Shown in pieces: positions 1 through 11,765 of a DNA stretch of 64,000 nt. The DNA is taken from the NCBI GenBank assembly GCA_015680685.1, contig MNCI01003377.1, forward strand, positions 703,003 to 767,002. Direction: 5' to 3'. The position numbers and the translations under genes were made by a program. How positions within the stretch are numbered: the first letter of the stretch is position 1; every line of letters begins with the position of its first letter. The notes under the pieces were generated by a model, which was not told the origin of the DNA, did no database searches, and saw only the letters and a list, made by a program, of their open reading frames with translations. Origin of the DNA: Gnetum montanum (lineage: Eukaryota; Streptophyta; Gnetopsida; Gnetales; Gnetaceae).

Positions 1-487
1 ATTTAAGTGTGACTGCTTGGTAGCCCAGTGGTGTAGCTAGGGGGATCTACGCTTGGTAACCCAGTGGCGTATTTGGGGTCTGCGCTTGGTAATCCCAGTG
101 GCGTACCTAGGCCTATGCTTGGTAGTCCCAGTGGCAGTTGTGCACAAGATCCAAGATGTGTACGGTTGATCAAGGAATCGGTTGCTCGTCGCACTTAGGC
201 TAGATTAGATTTCTTTACCTTTTCCTTTTCCTCTTAGCTTAGATTTAGTTAAATATTCTTTTCCATTTCCTTTAGGAGTAGCGTAGATTAGGAAACACAT
301 CATACACCTCATCTAGACTAAACCATACGTGACATATGCAAAACTAGTCTAGATGGGAAGATAGCGAACTGCGACCTAAGGCTAACTATCTAGATACCAC
401 AACTAGTCCATCTGCGGAGTTCGACCGGATCGCGCGTGCGATGCTCGTTTCGTATGGTTGAGTGTAGGGGTACCTCGCCACTCATCA
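1..487 (+). repeat. LTR 3' portion (R-U5), family A type, cut by window start
   Basis: The end of this stretch (about 440-487) matches the ends of the LTRs at 17,529-18,422 and 24,294-25,167: a conserved block with GGTTGAGTGTAGGGGTACC, then CTCATCA. It carries four spaced copies of GCTTGGTA-CCCAGTGG at 15, 51, 84 and 117, where the other family A LTRs have two or three decayed copies. CpG is still frequent (for example 430-450), so this copy looks younger than the others. The sequence after 487 does not show the primer-binding site seen after other 5' LTRs, so it is a 3' LTR, a solo LTR, or a diverged subfamily. Confidence 0.7.
15..140 (+). repeat. Four-copy spaced direct repeat inside LTR
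   Basis: The motif GCTTGGTARYCCCAGTGG starts at 15, 51, 84 and 117, spaced 36, 33 and 33 bases. Weaker copies occur at the same place in other family A LTRs (about 18,017-18,060 and 24,760-24,800; reverse strand about 45,840-45,965 and 58,140-58,210), just upstream of the conserved GTGTGTTTAGGATGTGTATG-like stretch. The position suggests the R/U5 region. Function unknown. Confidence 0.7.
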
Positions 488-1020
488 AACATCGACCTCA
501 AAAAGCAACGGAGCTGGAATATCCATAGGTTTGATATATTTTGTGTTTTATATTTTTAGGTTTTGTTAATGGTTTTGGCTATTGGTTACTAACTAGTCAT
601 GTGTTGTTCTATTTCAAGGTTCAGCAAAAATTGGCAGCCCTTGTCATGAGGGTGGGAATGACCCACCCCTTCCTCCTCTAGATGCCCCTTAATATCATTC
701 ATCTACTTTTTTTTTAGTTTGTTGGCTACTTGTTTTTATTTTTATGTTGATGACTATTGTTAGCCAAGACTATGTTATAGATGGTTGTTATTATTTTTTG
801 GACATTTTGCCACTTAATGTGGCCATGGCTATGTACATTACAAACATTTTAATTTTAAAATTTTGCTTTCATTTTTGGCTATATATTTTGTTCTAGTAAG
901 CATTGTAAATTTTATAAATGTTGTGAATGGCTATGTTGATGTGTTTGATTATAAAATTAAATTGCTAATCAATGTGATAATAGGCTAAATAAAAATATAA
1001 TAAAAGGGAAATTTGTCATT
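488..1020. other. AT-rich DNA, probable 3' part of element E1
   Basis: No ORF or known domain is visible. It lies downstream, in minus-strand sense, of the E1 protease and minisatellite, in the position of the AT-rich stretch after the homologous minisatellite in E6 (about 35,190-35,780). Nothing here resembles reverse transcriptase or integrase. Confidence 0.35.
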
Positions 1021-1024
1021 TTTA

Positions 1025-1285
1025 GGCCATGAAGGGCATAGGTTGTATTATTTTAGTAGAAGTTGCCAATTTAAGGCCATGGCAGGCTGTGTTATGTGAT
1101 TGTTTTTGCTAGTTTAAGGCCATGGCAAGCCAAGTTGCCAGTTTAAAGTCTTATTGAACTATGACATCAGTTTAGAGTCTTAGCAAACTATGATGCTAGT
1201 TTAGAGTCTTCACAAACTATGATGCCAGTTTAAGGCTATAGTAGGCCCGATGCTAGTTTAAGGCCATATTAGGCCTTTGTTAAAG
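1025..1285 (-). repeat. Minisatellite of about 29-31 bp units, family B
   Basis: About eight imperfect units with the core GCYAGTTTAAGGCC or GCYAGTTTAGAGTC plus a CAAACTATGAT-type tail. On the minus strand the core reads CTTAAACTAGCA or similar. A three-unit version is found on the plus strand at 35,081-35,185 in E6, in the same position after the protease. The array is therefore part of this retrotransposon family and differs in copy number between copies. Confidence 0.75.
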
Positions 1286-1289
1286 AGAA

Positions 1290-2378
1290 ACTTATATATA
1301 TTTTTTGGTAATTTTATGTTTTAAAGTTTTTAAGGCTTTTTTGATGTTTATAACATGAGTAAAAGTGAAGAAAAAGAAAGGCTATAATAAAAGAGTAAAA
1401 ATGCAAATGAAAGTAGAAACTTAGGCTACATGCATAAAAAGTAAAACAAAGTATATAAAAAGGTATAAAAAATTAAGAAAGAAAGGTTAGGCTACATGGC
1501 CATTGGTGGATTTGGTTATAAGGGCATGGAAAGGTTAATGTGCACTTCACTTGTGCAAATTCTTCCTAATCTTTGAAGGATTAGGGAATGAGTAAGGTCT
1601 ACTCTACACAAGCTTACATTCACCATCATCTTTACTAATGACATTAAAAGGAAGTTCATCCCATAATGTATCCTTTTACCTATAATTTTCATTATTGGCT
1701 TTCTATTCCATCTTATGTTGATGGATTTCATGGCTAGGAGCTTCTTCTTAAAGCTCCACTTCAAACACCTATTCTATGCTCACATTGTTGATAGCTAGGG
1801 GAATTTCTCTATCACCATGAATGATGATTTCACCTCCCTCATAAGGAAGGTGAACTTCTTAAGGGATGGGTAAGGACACAACCCATAATTGAGCCAACCA
1901 TGGTCTTCCTAGAAAGAGGTTGAACCTTGGTGTCTCCTCCACTACCAAGAAATTAGTAGTTATGGGGAACTGCACCCCTACCACAAAATCCAAGGAGATG
2001 GACCCCTTGACTGCAATCCTAGATCTATTAAAAGACTTGAGGATAGCTGTTGATGTATGTTGTATTTTCTCTATCAAACATAGTACTCAACAATGCATGA
2101 GATAACATTAGTCACAACCCCATCATCTACATGCACCTGATGCACTTTAAACTACCCTACACATATGTTATAAATAGAGAAGCCCTAGTTACTTCACCAT
2201 TTTTTAGATTATCCTTGATTTTGTAATTGTGAAATACTACAGGTGTTGAATTTTCTTCCCTTGATGATGGAGGGACCAACACTGCAAGGATGGCTTCCTC
2301 ATTAGTAGGGATGTCATCACTAATGAGGATGGAAGTCAACATTTTGACTAACACCTCACGATGTGTGGCAGAAGGCAT
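1290..2378 (-). pseudogene. Ty3/gypsy aspartic protease of element E1 (decayed)
   Basis: Minus-strand reading gives a retropepsin split over several frames. From 2,378 runs a lead with HREVLVKMLTSIL. The active-site strand is near 2,119-2,127, read as VDDGVVTNVIS (usual form in plant Tat-type elements: a D-x-G motif followed by NV). The C-terminal part runs from about 2,060 to 1,870 and contains FNLFLGRPWLAQ, the usual end motif of this protease. Beyond it the reading continues as EVHLPYEGGEIIIHGD, which is also present in E6 at about 34,660-34,710. Frameshifts and stops (some TGG to TAG) make it non-functional. No reverse transcriptase follows; the minisatellite does. Confidence 0.7.
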
Positions 2379-2999
2379 GATTATGTCATATAAGCTTAGA
2401 ATTATATTCTTTTACTTAAGAGATTACCTAACCTAATCTATCTCATTAAGGAAGTTTTTATCATTGGCTATGGGCTTGTCACCTTGATTGTGTTTCACTT
2501 CCTCCATGCATTCCAAAATGTAAACTTTGGTTTTAGTTTGTGGTTGTTGGATTTTTCTCATTCTTTTGGCTATGGGCTTTGGTGTCCTCCTCTGGCTTGT
2601 TAGTTGGAGTAGGTTGGGAAAAGGAGGTCATGGGTATAGTCGATATGGAAGTGGGTTTTGGTGGACCCACTTCCTTTTGTGCCTTAGTCTACTTGTCACC
2701 CTTGTTACCAGGCTTTTGCTTATGCTTCTTTCTTTACTTTGTTGAATTCTTTTGATTATTAGTCATTGGTTGTGAGGAAGAGGTAGTAGCATTGACCACC
2801 AGAGGAGGTCATTGGGTGGTCATGTTAGTTGGCTAGGCTACAGCTAGTGGGGTTTTATTAGGCTAGGATACATTGATAATGAAAGGTTCCTTTTGAGGTG
2901 CCTATGATGGTACTCTCACAACAAAATGGGGTCTTGAGCTAGTAGAAGCTAAAGAGGTCCTTTCATCGTGAGGGGGTACCTGAATCACAAATGATTCCC

Positions 3000-5191
3000 T
3001 CGCTGGTCTCCAATTCTCATTAATGTTGAATGCTAAAATAATATAAAGACTGTTATTAGCATTCAATGGGTCCTTGTACACTTACAGCAATTGATTTTAT
3101 GATCATACCAAGTTGGAAGCATCTACGACTAGCTCTTCCATATCTATCATCTTCTGCAAGTCATTCTTCAACGCAAGGTAGAAGTTTGTGTCAGGACTAG
3201 GTAGTTGATGGTAGTGGTAAAAGTGGTCTATTTTGAAGTACCTAGGTAGTTTTGGATCATCCTTTGTTACTTGAGTGGGATCCTTGGCTATTTTGCATAG
3301 ATGCTTATGCTTCTTTCGAGTGGCATTGATCATCTATTTGTATTGCATGCATCCACTCTTCAAAAGTTGATCTAGCAACTCAGATGGTTCAAAGGCAAGG
3401 TAGTGTATTTGCTTTGGTCTTTTTGCTCAAAATTTGACCTAGTTGTAGTCAATGTAGTGGCCTTAGAGGTTGATGGTTGGTTATCATGGTTGTTAGTGGG
3501 GGCCTTGGGTGGGTTGTTCGTTGGTCCTTGGTTAGTGATCTTTGCTTCTTTGGTCACTATTGCTACAACCATGTTGTTTTTTTATTCTTTTCCTTGTCCC
3601 TCCATGTATGTTGATTTTTATATGCTACATAGGCTAGATAATGATTGGCCTCCACAACATCCTCTATGTTCTTGATTTGGAAAAATGCTTGGCTGAGAGA
3701 CCATGGATAAAGATTGTAAATTTTTAACTTGATAAATTTGTTCACTACCCCTTTGAATATGGGTAAAAGATGGATCTTAGTTATGGGCTTTGGTATTTCA
3801 TTTAGGAGTCCATTCCATCATTGAATGAACTTCTGTACAAGTTTTAGGGATCCCTAGTTAACCTTCATGATCTAGTTAAGCATGGTGTTGGGCTTTAAGT
3901 TATACTTAAAGTGGGTAACAAACTAGACTATCAAGTCCTCCAAAGAGGATATGAATCCTCTGAGTAAGGCATGACACCAATCAAGTGGTTTCTTAGTTAA
4001 GGACATAGGAAAAATCCTCATGATGGTATGAGGCCATAGCTATAATAACAAACACTTGGATATGAAGGTTACAATGTGAGAATTTGGGTCATCTTCTCTA
4101 TTGTATTTTTTGAATTGGGGGAAAGGAAAAATAGGAGGAAGTGTCAAGGATGTGACCATAGGACTAATGGGATCATCCTGGTGGAAGTCCATAATTTTCA
4201 TACTTAATAGAATCTCTAAGCCTCTTTAACTTCTCTATTAGGTCTTGGATCATTTGGAAGACCTAATCCAAGTCCTGTGATGGCCATGTTGGCTATGGGG
4301 CTTGCACACATGGTTGTGCCATCTATTGTAAGGCTTGTGGCCTTGCTATGGGTTGTAAGATAGAAGGAACTGGTTGCATCATGGTCATAGCTTATGGGCC
4401 AAACAAGGAAAAAGAGACTTGTGCTGGTACTTAAGGCACAAATGGAACAAAGGAGGTGTACAATCCTTAGGTTGCTTGAGGCTCCATGGTGGATCCCATG
4501 TGGCTAGTCAATAGGTTAGCGGCAATAGCTACCACTATCATCGATAAAACTAACCTAGGTTTCATAGCAAGGGGCATGGAGAAATGAAAGGTAGTTGGTT
4601 GCAACACTGATTATGCTTGGTGTGTAGTGATGATTGGTGTAGGCCTAAACATGGTCAAGTACATTGAGGATGAAGGTGGTAGGACCTATCCAAATGAAGA
4701 GGTAAAGGGGGTAGAGATGTATGCTATGGCCTTGGGATTCCCTTGTTGGAAAAGAACCTTCACAAATTTTCTAGGCATAGACTCTATCCCAAATTCATCT
4801 TCTTCCTCTGGTTACCCCTTAGAGGTAGTTTTCCAGTTGTCCTCATCAACATCAATGAGAAGGGCTAAGACACTAGCATAGATGTCATTAAGGGGTATTT
4901 GGTCATAGTGTGAGGGAATATACTTCTTTCCATCATAAGGGATGAGCTTGAATTCCCTCTTGGCCTTTGATTTGACTCATGGGATTGGCATGCTAGCATA
5001 GATCTTAGTGTAAATGAAGTTATAGTGTTCTTCATTTGTTGCCAAGAAGTCAAAACTTTGCCCTCTAAGTCTAAGAAATTTCCACATTTCATTATGGTAG
5101 GGTCTTTAGGGTCATAAACCCACATGTGTTGTTGATCTAACCCATTGTCAGTGTAGTTATAAGGCAACTTGTTTGATTGTGGGAGAGACAT
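3000..5191 (-). pseudogene. Ty3/gypsy Gag of element E1 (family B, decayed)
   Basis: Gag would form the particle and bind RNA. The start is chosen at the ATG at 5,191 (MSLPQSNKLPYN). Downstream are MWVYDPKDP, LTSWQQMKNTITSF and a Lys/Tyr-rich stretch shared with E6 (31,793 onward). At about 4,110-3,700 comes the capsid-like part with FKKYNREDDPN, the decayed form of the KYDGxGDP motif of Tat-type Gags, and DWCHALLRG. At about 3,280-3,150 lies FYHYHQLPSPDTNFYLALK, a decayed C-x-Y-H...G-H-x-T...C-x-x-LK zinc-binding motif. Many stops and frameshifts are present. The same order of blocks in E6 shows that both are one family. Confidence 0.75.
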
Positions 5192-6955
5192 GGGTATTTT
5201 CTTAAAAATGGCTTGAAATAGGCTATAAAAGGAAAAAATAGGAGAAAATCCCAATAAGTGGAATTTGAAATGGTTAGAGGTAACAAAAAAAACTAAAAAT
5301 GGATCACTTTCTATAATTAGTAAGTGGGGGTAATGGGGGTTTATCCCTTTACCAAAAATAGAAAGATGGGAACATTGGTGTTAAGCCTCATCTATGCTAG
5401 CCTTCCAATTGCCTCTACATTGGGTATGGTAAAGGTGTAAAGAAGGGGATGACATGGGGGGAATCTCACACCTTTCTATTCCAACACTAATGAGGGGGAA
5501 ATGGATTAAAACCAAAGTGGAAAGTTGGTATTTTTCTAGTAGAACTTGGTTTTAGTAGGCTATTAATTTTCTCAGCTAGGAAAGATGATGGCAAGTCGAC
5601 TTCCAGAAGTTTGATAGTTTTTGAAAGGGTTTAATCACCCATTTTGGAAAATGAAAAAATTAGTAGCAAAAAGGAAAAATGATGAAAGGTTTCAACGTTG
5701 GCTTTGGGCTAAAAAATTCAAATTAGTTGCTGCAAAGAGCCAACACCCATCCACTTGAAACTTCCACACTATAGTTTTGGTCATAGGGGGGAAGATGTAG
5801 TGTTGATTTTTTGAAAGTTTTCGCTACAAAAAAATCAAAGAAAATTTTGCAAATGACAACATTGGCAATGGGTAAGATAGATCTGATCATAGAAATCGAG
5901 TGAAGGCCCTCCTTCTAGCATTAGAAAATTGTTACAACAAAAAAAAATCGATCATTGCAAAATCGATAGATTTGGCATAGCAGCCTCAATTTCAAATCCC
6001 CAAGGCCTTAAAAAAATAAGATTCAAGGTACCTTGGATGATCCAATAAATCACCTAGGGACTTACAAAATGTAAAATGGAAAGTTGAGAAAATATAATGC
6101 AAAAATTACAGATTTGTAAAATAGAAAGCAAATGCACATAGCACATAAAAATGAAACTTTAAAACTTTATAAAAAGAATAAAGAAAAATTTTCAGAAATG
6201 TGTACAAGAAATGCCCATAAGAAAGCAAAGGAGGGTTTACTAGGGTAGGAGTTCAAAGCCCATTGAAGTCGATGTGATCTGATCCACGATCCAAGTACCA
6301 AGCCACTCTTGATGCTTTCAAATCCCCTCTTTTGCAAACTATAGATCTAAAATTTTGGTCACTATTTTGGGGTGAGAAAAGTGAGAAATTTGGCTACCAA
6401 ATTGCTCCATGTTGGGGGTTGGAAGTCCCTAAAATGCAGTGTTAACACCAAAAATCCACAAGTCTTAGGGGGGTTGCAAAGGCTAGAATGCTTCCACATT
6501 GGAGCTTAAGAGAATGAAAGCATGGGAGATTGCAAGGGCTCTTGAATTCTTAAAAATGCCTAAGTGTAGAAATGACAAAAGTCTTGAACTAACAAATATT
6601 TTGGAACAAATTCCAATGGTATCAAATTTCAAAAAGTGTGGAACCTATAAATGGTGTTTGGGTTTTGGTTTTATAGGTTTTGGCCATGAATGGTGTTACA
6701 AAATGGCTGTAATTTGGCTGCACAATCACTGCAAATTGGCTATCAAATTGATGCAAATTTCTACTTTGTACAAGTAAGATGGATGCTCAAATTTTTGGGT
6801 TATAATATATAGTAACTATTAAACCCCCATTGTCATTTCATTTACTATAAATAATAATAGGGACACACCTTCTACATTAGAGATGAATTCTTCCACGCTA
6901 AGCCTTCTATCATGTTTGCTGAAGTGGTTGATTAATGTTGGAATACATTGAGTGA
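5192..6955. other. Unassigned AT-rich DNA, possible 5' leader/LTR of E1
   Basis: It lies upstream (minus-strand sense) of the E1 Gag, where a leader, primer-binding site and 5' LTR would be expected. I could not find a convincing primer site or an LTR partner. The ORF at 6,499-6,777 resembles nothing known. Short repeats of the type CCACATTGGAGC near 6,490 resemble those in the E6 leader (31,270-31,640). Confidence 0.3.
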
Positions 6956-6959
6956 TGAA

Positions 6960-7150
6960 ATTTGGCTTTTGTGGCTTCCATGCTAGGGGCATGCAGCTAC
7001 CACACTAGGGGTGGAGCCTCCACATTGGGGGAAGCTTCCATGTTGAGGGGGAAAGGTTTCCATGTTGTGTATGCAATCTCCACATTGGGGCAAAGGCTTC
7101 TACGTAGAGGGGGAAACCCCCACCCCTCCATGCTAGGGGTAGGTAATAGT
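6960..7150. repeat. Degenerate tandem repeat rich in CTTCCAYRTTGGGG
   Basis: About eight irregular copies of a 15-25 bp unit such as CCTCCACATTGGGG, CTTCCATGTTGAGG and CTCCATGCTAGGGG. The texture is similar to the CACACATTGGAGCT array in the E6 leader at 31,270-31,640. It ends shortly before a long C tract. Confidence 0.65.
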
Positions 7151-7191
7151 TACCCCTTGTAGGTGTTTCCAATGTAGAAAAGTTTATACCA

Positions 7192-7222
<31 letters not shown>

Positions 7223-7228
7223 AAAAAA
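7192..7228. repeat. Homopolymer tract: 29 C followed by 8 A
   Basis: Directly visible: 29 consecutive C (7,192-7,220), then A8 (7,221-7,228). It is by far the longest homopolymer in the window. A glycine-rich minus-strand ORF across it is an artefact of the tract. Confidence 0.95.
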
Positions 7229-7749
7229 GCCCCATCAAATTACCATTTTTGGCTTTCTAAAAGGCATTTTTGATCTCCCAAGCCCAAATATAAATACTAT
7301 ATGAATTTTTTCACTTGGGGAATGAGTCTTTAATCAATTATGAGGTGTTTTTAGCCCCAAAAGTATGGAATATGTGAGATTACCCCTTTTGGATTACACT
7401 CTTCACATTTACAATGAAGTTTTGCCTTGATTTTCATGGGGTGAAAGCTACGTTATGAAAATTGGCCATAACATGCAAATTTTTGTGGTGTTTTAGGTAT
7501 AAACAAGCATCTTAGGATTAAGAGACCTAGACATTGAATAACAACAAGGGATGGACTCTACAAAGAAGGACCGCATTATAAACTTAATTAATCAATCAAG
7601 GTAAGTATTAGTGAGTATGACTCCTTAACTTGCATTACTTGTTATATGCATTTTTTTGTTGATAACTTAAATAAAGAATAAGTTAGGTATGTCTCATATT
7701 CTTGGTTTTTCTTAGTTATTATCATCCTTGGTAGCATCCTTCAAGACCC

Positions 7750-8435
7750 TTCAATATTTCACATTTTTTTTGTTCATGTGTCTCATTTTCCCTAAGGAGA
7801 ACATACATACCTAGATACAACATCTCACTATTTTACAAGACATCTCACTAGAGACATCTTTGTTAAGACATCTTGATTGATATGTCCCAACCAAGGCCAA
7901 GATGTCTTAATTAATTTTTAACCCAAATTGGGTAAGACATCTCACTTTTCTCTAGGACATCTCATGCACACTGCAAACCCTCCCAAAGATGTCTTTCTAT
8001 ATAAATCTACCAATCCTTTTCCTTTTTCCATCTCATTTCAAACTATAGACACCTCACCTTATTTGACTAGGGCTCTCTTCCTACTGAAACACCACTCTTT
8101 TTGGCTTGGTTTTCATGACTCACAAGAAGATAGGAACTTTAGGGTTGCCTCCATGCAAGTCCAGGGGCTCTAAAGGAACATCTTCAAGAAAATATAGCTC
8201 TTGTAAGCTCCAATTCCATTCCACAAATGCTCAAAATAAGTTTCAGTATAGTATCTTTGTGTTTATTATATTTGAACATAATATAAACTTCTATTAGCAT
8301 CTTCAACAAGCATTATTATCATATTTTGAGGCTCTAAGATGGAGAACTATCATTTCTATTACTATGTATATTCTAGAAGTATTGGTACATGAATTTTTCA
8401 ATATTATGGTTATTACAAATACTTCTATTGGGGCT
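7750..8435 (+). promoter_or_regulatory. Promoter-like stretch with repeated GACATCT and TATA box (possible LTR U3)
   Basis: Between about 7,820 and 7,995 there are eight or so copies of GACATCT or its complement, several extended to GACATCTCACT. They are followed by CTATATAAATC at about 7,999. The same design (repeated GATGTCT/AGACATC, then TATA) is seen in the copia-type solo LTR at 29,238-30,255. This may be the U3 of a related LTR in plus orientation, but I could not fix its ends. The small ORFs at 7,928-8,297 resemble nothing known. Confidence 0.4.
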
Positions 8436-8613
8436 TGCCAGGGAATTTATAAGGATCGGTCTAGCACATGAGGAGCCACCACCTGTGCTTAATGGCCATG
8501 GTAACTACTACCCATGCATAATTTCCATTGTAATATCTATTTCCATCACTCTTGGATAACGTCCATTGATCATGTGTAGAAACGACAGTGAAGATCACCA
8601 ATCACATGGCAAA
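8436..8613 (-). repeat. E7 LTR segment, copy 1 (probable 3' LTR end)
   Basis: About 180 bp matching 15,650-15,851 in direct orientation, including CTAGCACATGAGGAGCCACC and CACCAATCAYRTGGCAA. Left-end homology starts at TGCCA in both copies. The two copies flank the minus-strand gag-pol remains of E7, so they are read as its LTRs. The real LTR may extend further right here, perhaps to the inverted repeat at 9,791-9,810, with copy 2 truncated. Confidence 0.6.
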
Positions 8614-11199
8614 GAAATGTGTAGCTCCCATCACCTATGCGCAGGTAACGTTTGTAGGAATGTATAGCCTTAAAAATGATAGGAAACCACACCCTAGTTG
8701 CTACTTAATGGGTAGCTGCATGGACTTGGTGTAGGAGAAATGTGCTACTACAAAAATATGCAATAGTGAAACAGAACTCTACTAGAAATAGAAACTTTTG
8801 TTTCCATAGGAGAATAAAAAAATGCAGTGTCATCTCATGTTCTATTTCCATAGGAATCTATCTTGTAGCCATCTAAAATAGCACTGTCTGATAGAAGTGT
8901 TATTCACTTGTTGTGCTACATATGAGAAGCCACCTCACAATTGCTCATGTTGCCACCATTTTCATTGAAGTCATTGAGGAGGCTTTAGAAGATACCCCAT
9001 AATTTTCCGTTATAATTCCTAGCATCTCTACCATGCCAAAACTAACCAAACATGCTTCCATTAATGGTGAAGATGGATAGGGAAAGGTGTAGGTTTCTTG
9101 CAACTTCTATTTGTTTTGTGTATCATTTCTGGATTAGCCATAAATGAATCACACATTTTTAAATTATGCAAGGAAAAAAATATTACAACTAAACTTTCAT
9201 TGTTTTGGCAGGTAACATTTGCATCTATGTGGAAGGTGGGAAAAATGGGAAAATGTGTGGAGGAAAGTTGGTAGGGATGACCACCATAAATGGGTAGTAA
9301 TGGTTACAAATCAAGAAACTCCTTAGAAGCTAAATATTCTATAGTTATCGGTAGGGAGATGGTACCATAGTTGGTATTTGAGAATACCAACTTTTAATCA
9401 TTTCACATCCTAACTCCTTTGCTTTTTTTTTTTAGTTTTTTTATTACCAAGGGATAATGATAGGTTTCATAAGTGATAATCTCATTAGCTTGTTAGGTAA
9501 AATTTGGTACATAAAGTCACACTTAAGTTATCATTAAACTCTTCTGTAAGTTCTTTAAATTAACTAAATTATCATGTTTCCTGCTTAACTATGATTGTCA
9601 AACCATAGAACGATTGTAGATATACTTTATGATTTATGACCAACATGATAATTACTGAGGAATAGAGCGATTTCTAAATTGTGATTTAAACTTGCAACCA
9701 ATTTCATTACAAGATAATGAGCTAAAACCATAGGATTTTTAACTATCAATGAATTAGAACTTATTTAATCAAGGTCCTATGCTGGCATGGAAGTGTTGGC
9801 ACCAACACTTAGTCCCAAAACTAGAAACTGCATGCAAGCGCAAGAATAGAAAAACCATAGAAATTTTAAAAGGAGATGCAAAAGACAAGAAATCAAAAGG
9901 TCCCAAAGCACTAACAAATTAAAACTCAAAAGAAAACCATACCTTTTTAAACATGACTAAAATAATCATATAATCAAAGGAGTACTAAACATGAGCCATC
10001 CAACACACCACCTTGTTTAATCAAGATCTAAACATATACTCTTTATAAATCATAATTATCTATAGATAATTAAAATTTATAATTAAGACCTCATTCCCAA
10101 TCATCTCATGAATAAAAGAAATTAGCATAAGGATTAGTTTGAGTACAAGATTTATACAAAACTTAATGAAGAGTACATGCTTATCTTAGATCATAGCTAA
10201 CCACAACTTTCAAATTTTTCCTTGGAATTGTTTTTTTTTTGTTTTTGAAAGTTAAAAAGGGAATGGATGAAAAGGAATAAGGGAAAATGAAGAAAATTAG
10301 GGAATGGAAAGGGAATATTTGCTTTTCTCTTTTTTGAATTTTGGTGAAATTGGTTTAAAAGGGGAATGGAGGCTAGGATGAGGATTGTTGCCAGACCCCA
10401 TCACACATAATAACTTATTACACTACTAATAAACATTATCATCAATTTTTGAGAAAACTTTTCCCATGGTATTTTATTATTAAGGTAGGAATTTCAACAT
10501 GAGTATGGCTGATTAGCTACACTAGCAATGAACACGGGTCCTTTTGGAAACTTTGCCAATGATGTAGTTCAATCCTCATGTATGTGCCTTTGATTATAAT
10601 CTAGATGACATCATAGCAGGTCTCCTGGGTGGCTAAGGATTCTCAAGTGGAGAGGAACACACTTCACCTTGTTGCTGACATGATAGTCATGGATCATCAC
10701 ACTTAAGGGCTAGGGCTTAAGAGAGGGAAAATGGAATTTTCCAAGGTCACTTAGTGATTGTGGCTAATCATTCTCCAAACTCACATATCCTACATTCACA
10801 TGAACAAGATAAGTTAGCATAAATCCCATCCTCCATAATCCAACATAACTAATAAAACTAAAACCTTGAAAAATATTGGGAAGAATCAATAAAACATTAA
10901 AGTATATCATATAAAGAGGTTTTATATAATAGTAATATGATATAACATATAAAGCAGTATACTTTTTTTTTTCCAAATGGTGTTATAATGACCCAATTCC
11001 TAGTAATCCAAATGATCATAATGATTATTAAAATCATGTTGAAAAGCATAAATAGATCAAACCAAAACCAATATGCTAAAAACAAAAAGAGATGATGATA
11101 GACTTAACATGCATGAGAAAATGATGGAAATACAAAGAAAACATGCAAATGCAACTATATATAAATGAAATGCATGGTGAAAGGGAAGAAAGCATGAAA
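8614..11199 (-). other. Non-coding 3' region of E7 and/or rest of its LTR
   Basis: About 2.6 kb between the integrase tail of E7 and the LTR segment. No ORF with recognisable similarity. It contains purine-rich DNA at 10,245-10,330. The short ORFs at 10,764-11,085 are hydrophobic, AT-rich chance frames. Confidence 0.35.
9791..9810. repeat. Short perfect inverted repeat (9-bp arms, 2-nt loop)
   Basis: AAGTGTTGG-CA-CCAACACTT. On the minus strand it contains TGTTGGTGCCAACA. It could mark the outer end of the E7 3' LTR, which would then be about 1.37 kb. That assignment is a guess, because copy 2 at 15.65-15.85 kb lacks this part. Confidence 0.5.
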
Positions 11200-11475
11200 C
11201 TAGGATTCTACCAGGTGGCCAGATGGGGCACCTAAGTAGAAATTCTTTAGATGAAATGCATTAAAATTTCTATTTAATTTTTATCCTTGCAAATTAGCAA
11301 TTTTGTACACATTAGGGTCTAAGACATCTGTAACTTGGTATGGGCCTAACCACAAAGGAAAAAACTTACTTTGAGGACCTATTTGACCAAATGTTGTATC
11401 TCTTTTTAGGACTAGATCTCCTATTTTAAAGACTTTGTGTGTATATTTCTTGTCAAACCATCTTTTAACAATCTA
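11200..11475 (-). pseudogene. E7 integrase C-terminal domain
   Basis: The minus-strand frame reads WFDKKYTHKVFKIGDLVLK, then FFPLWLGPYQV and FHLKNFYLG, ending at a TAG at 11,200-11,202. This is the usual end of plant Ty3/gypsy integrases: G-D-x-V-L-K...K-F...W-x-G-P-Y-x-V, followed by N-x-x-x-LK-x-Y/F. The segment directly follows an RT N-terminal piece, so RNase H and most of integrase have been deleted. Confidence 0.75.
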
Positions 11476-11479
11476 TTGA

Positions 11480-11660
11480 TGATTAAGGTTATGAAAATCA
11501 ACACATAATCATTTTCTAACATGCACTAAATTTGATGTCTAACTTGAATGTTTCACAAGATAAATAATTTTAGATTCTAAAAGTTTATCAATTTCTTCTT
11601 TCATCCAAGTTTTAATCTTAGGTCTAACAAGTCTAAGTTTTTATAAGTCATCAAATAAAG
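11480..11660 (-). pseudogene. E7 reverse transcriptase N-terminal remnant
   Basis: The minus strand reads IKTWMKEEIDKLLESKIIY, then TSNLVHVRK and CVDFHNLN. This is the start of a Ty3/gypsy RT: K-E-E-I-x-K-L-L...SNLVPVRK...R-x-C-V-D-F-R-x-L-N. After the DFxxLN motif the frame runs at once into integrase C-terminal sequence. The catalytic YxDD region is absent. Confidence 0.75.
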
Positions 11661-11765
11661 CTTCTCTAGTTGCTATTTTAGGATAGATCTTATTTGAAAA
11701 ATATGACATCCTTTGACATGGCTTCTTCATTAATTTAAGAGACTTTAAAACATTAATCACTAAAT

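Noticed and set aside
6960-7150. CRISPR-like or telomere-like array
   Set aside because: Units are irregular and diverged without spacers; the sequence is eukaryotic minisatellite.
7005-7238. Minus-strand 77-codon ORF with a poly-glycine run
   Set aside because: The glycines come from the C29 tract and the rest from the adjoining minisatellite.
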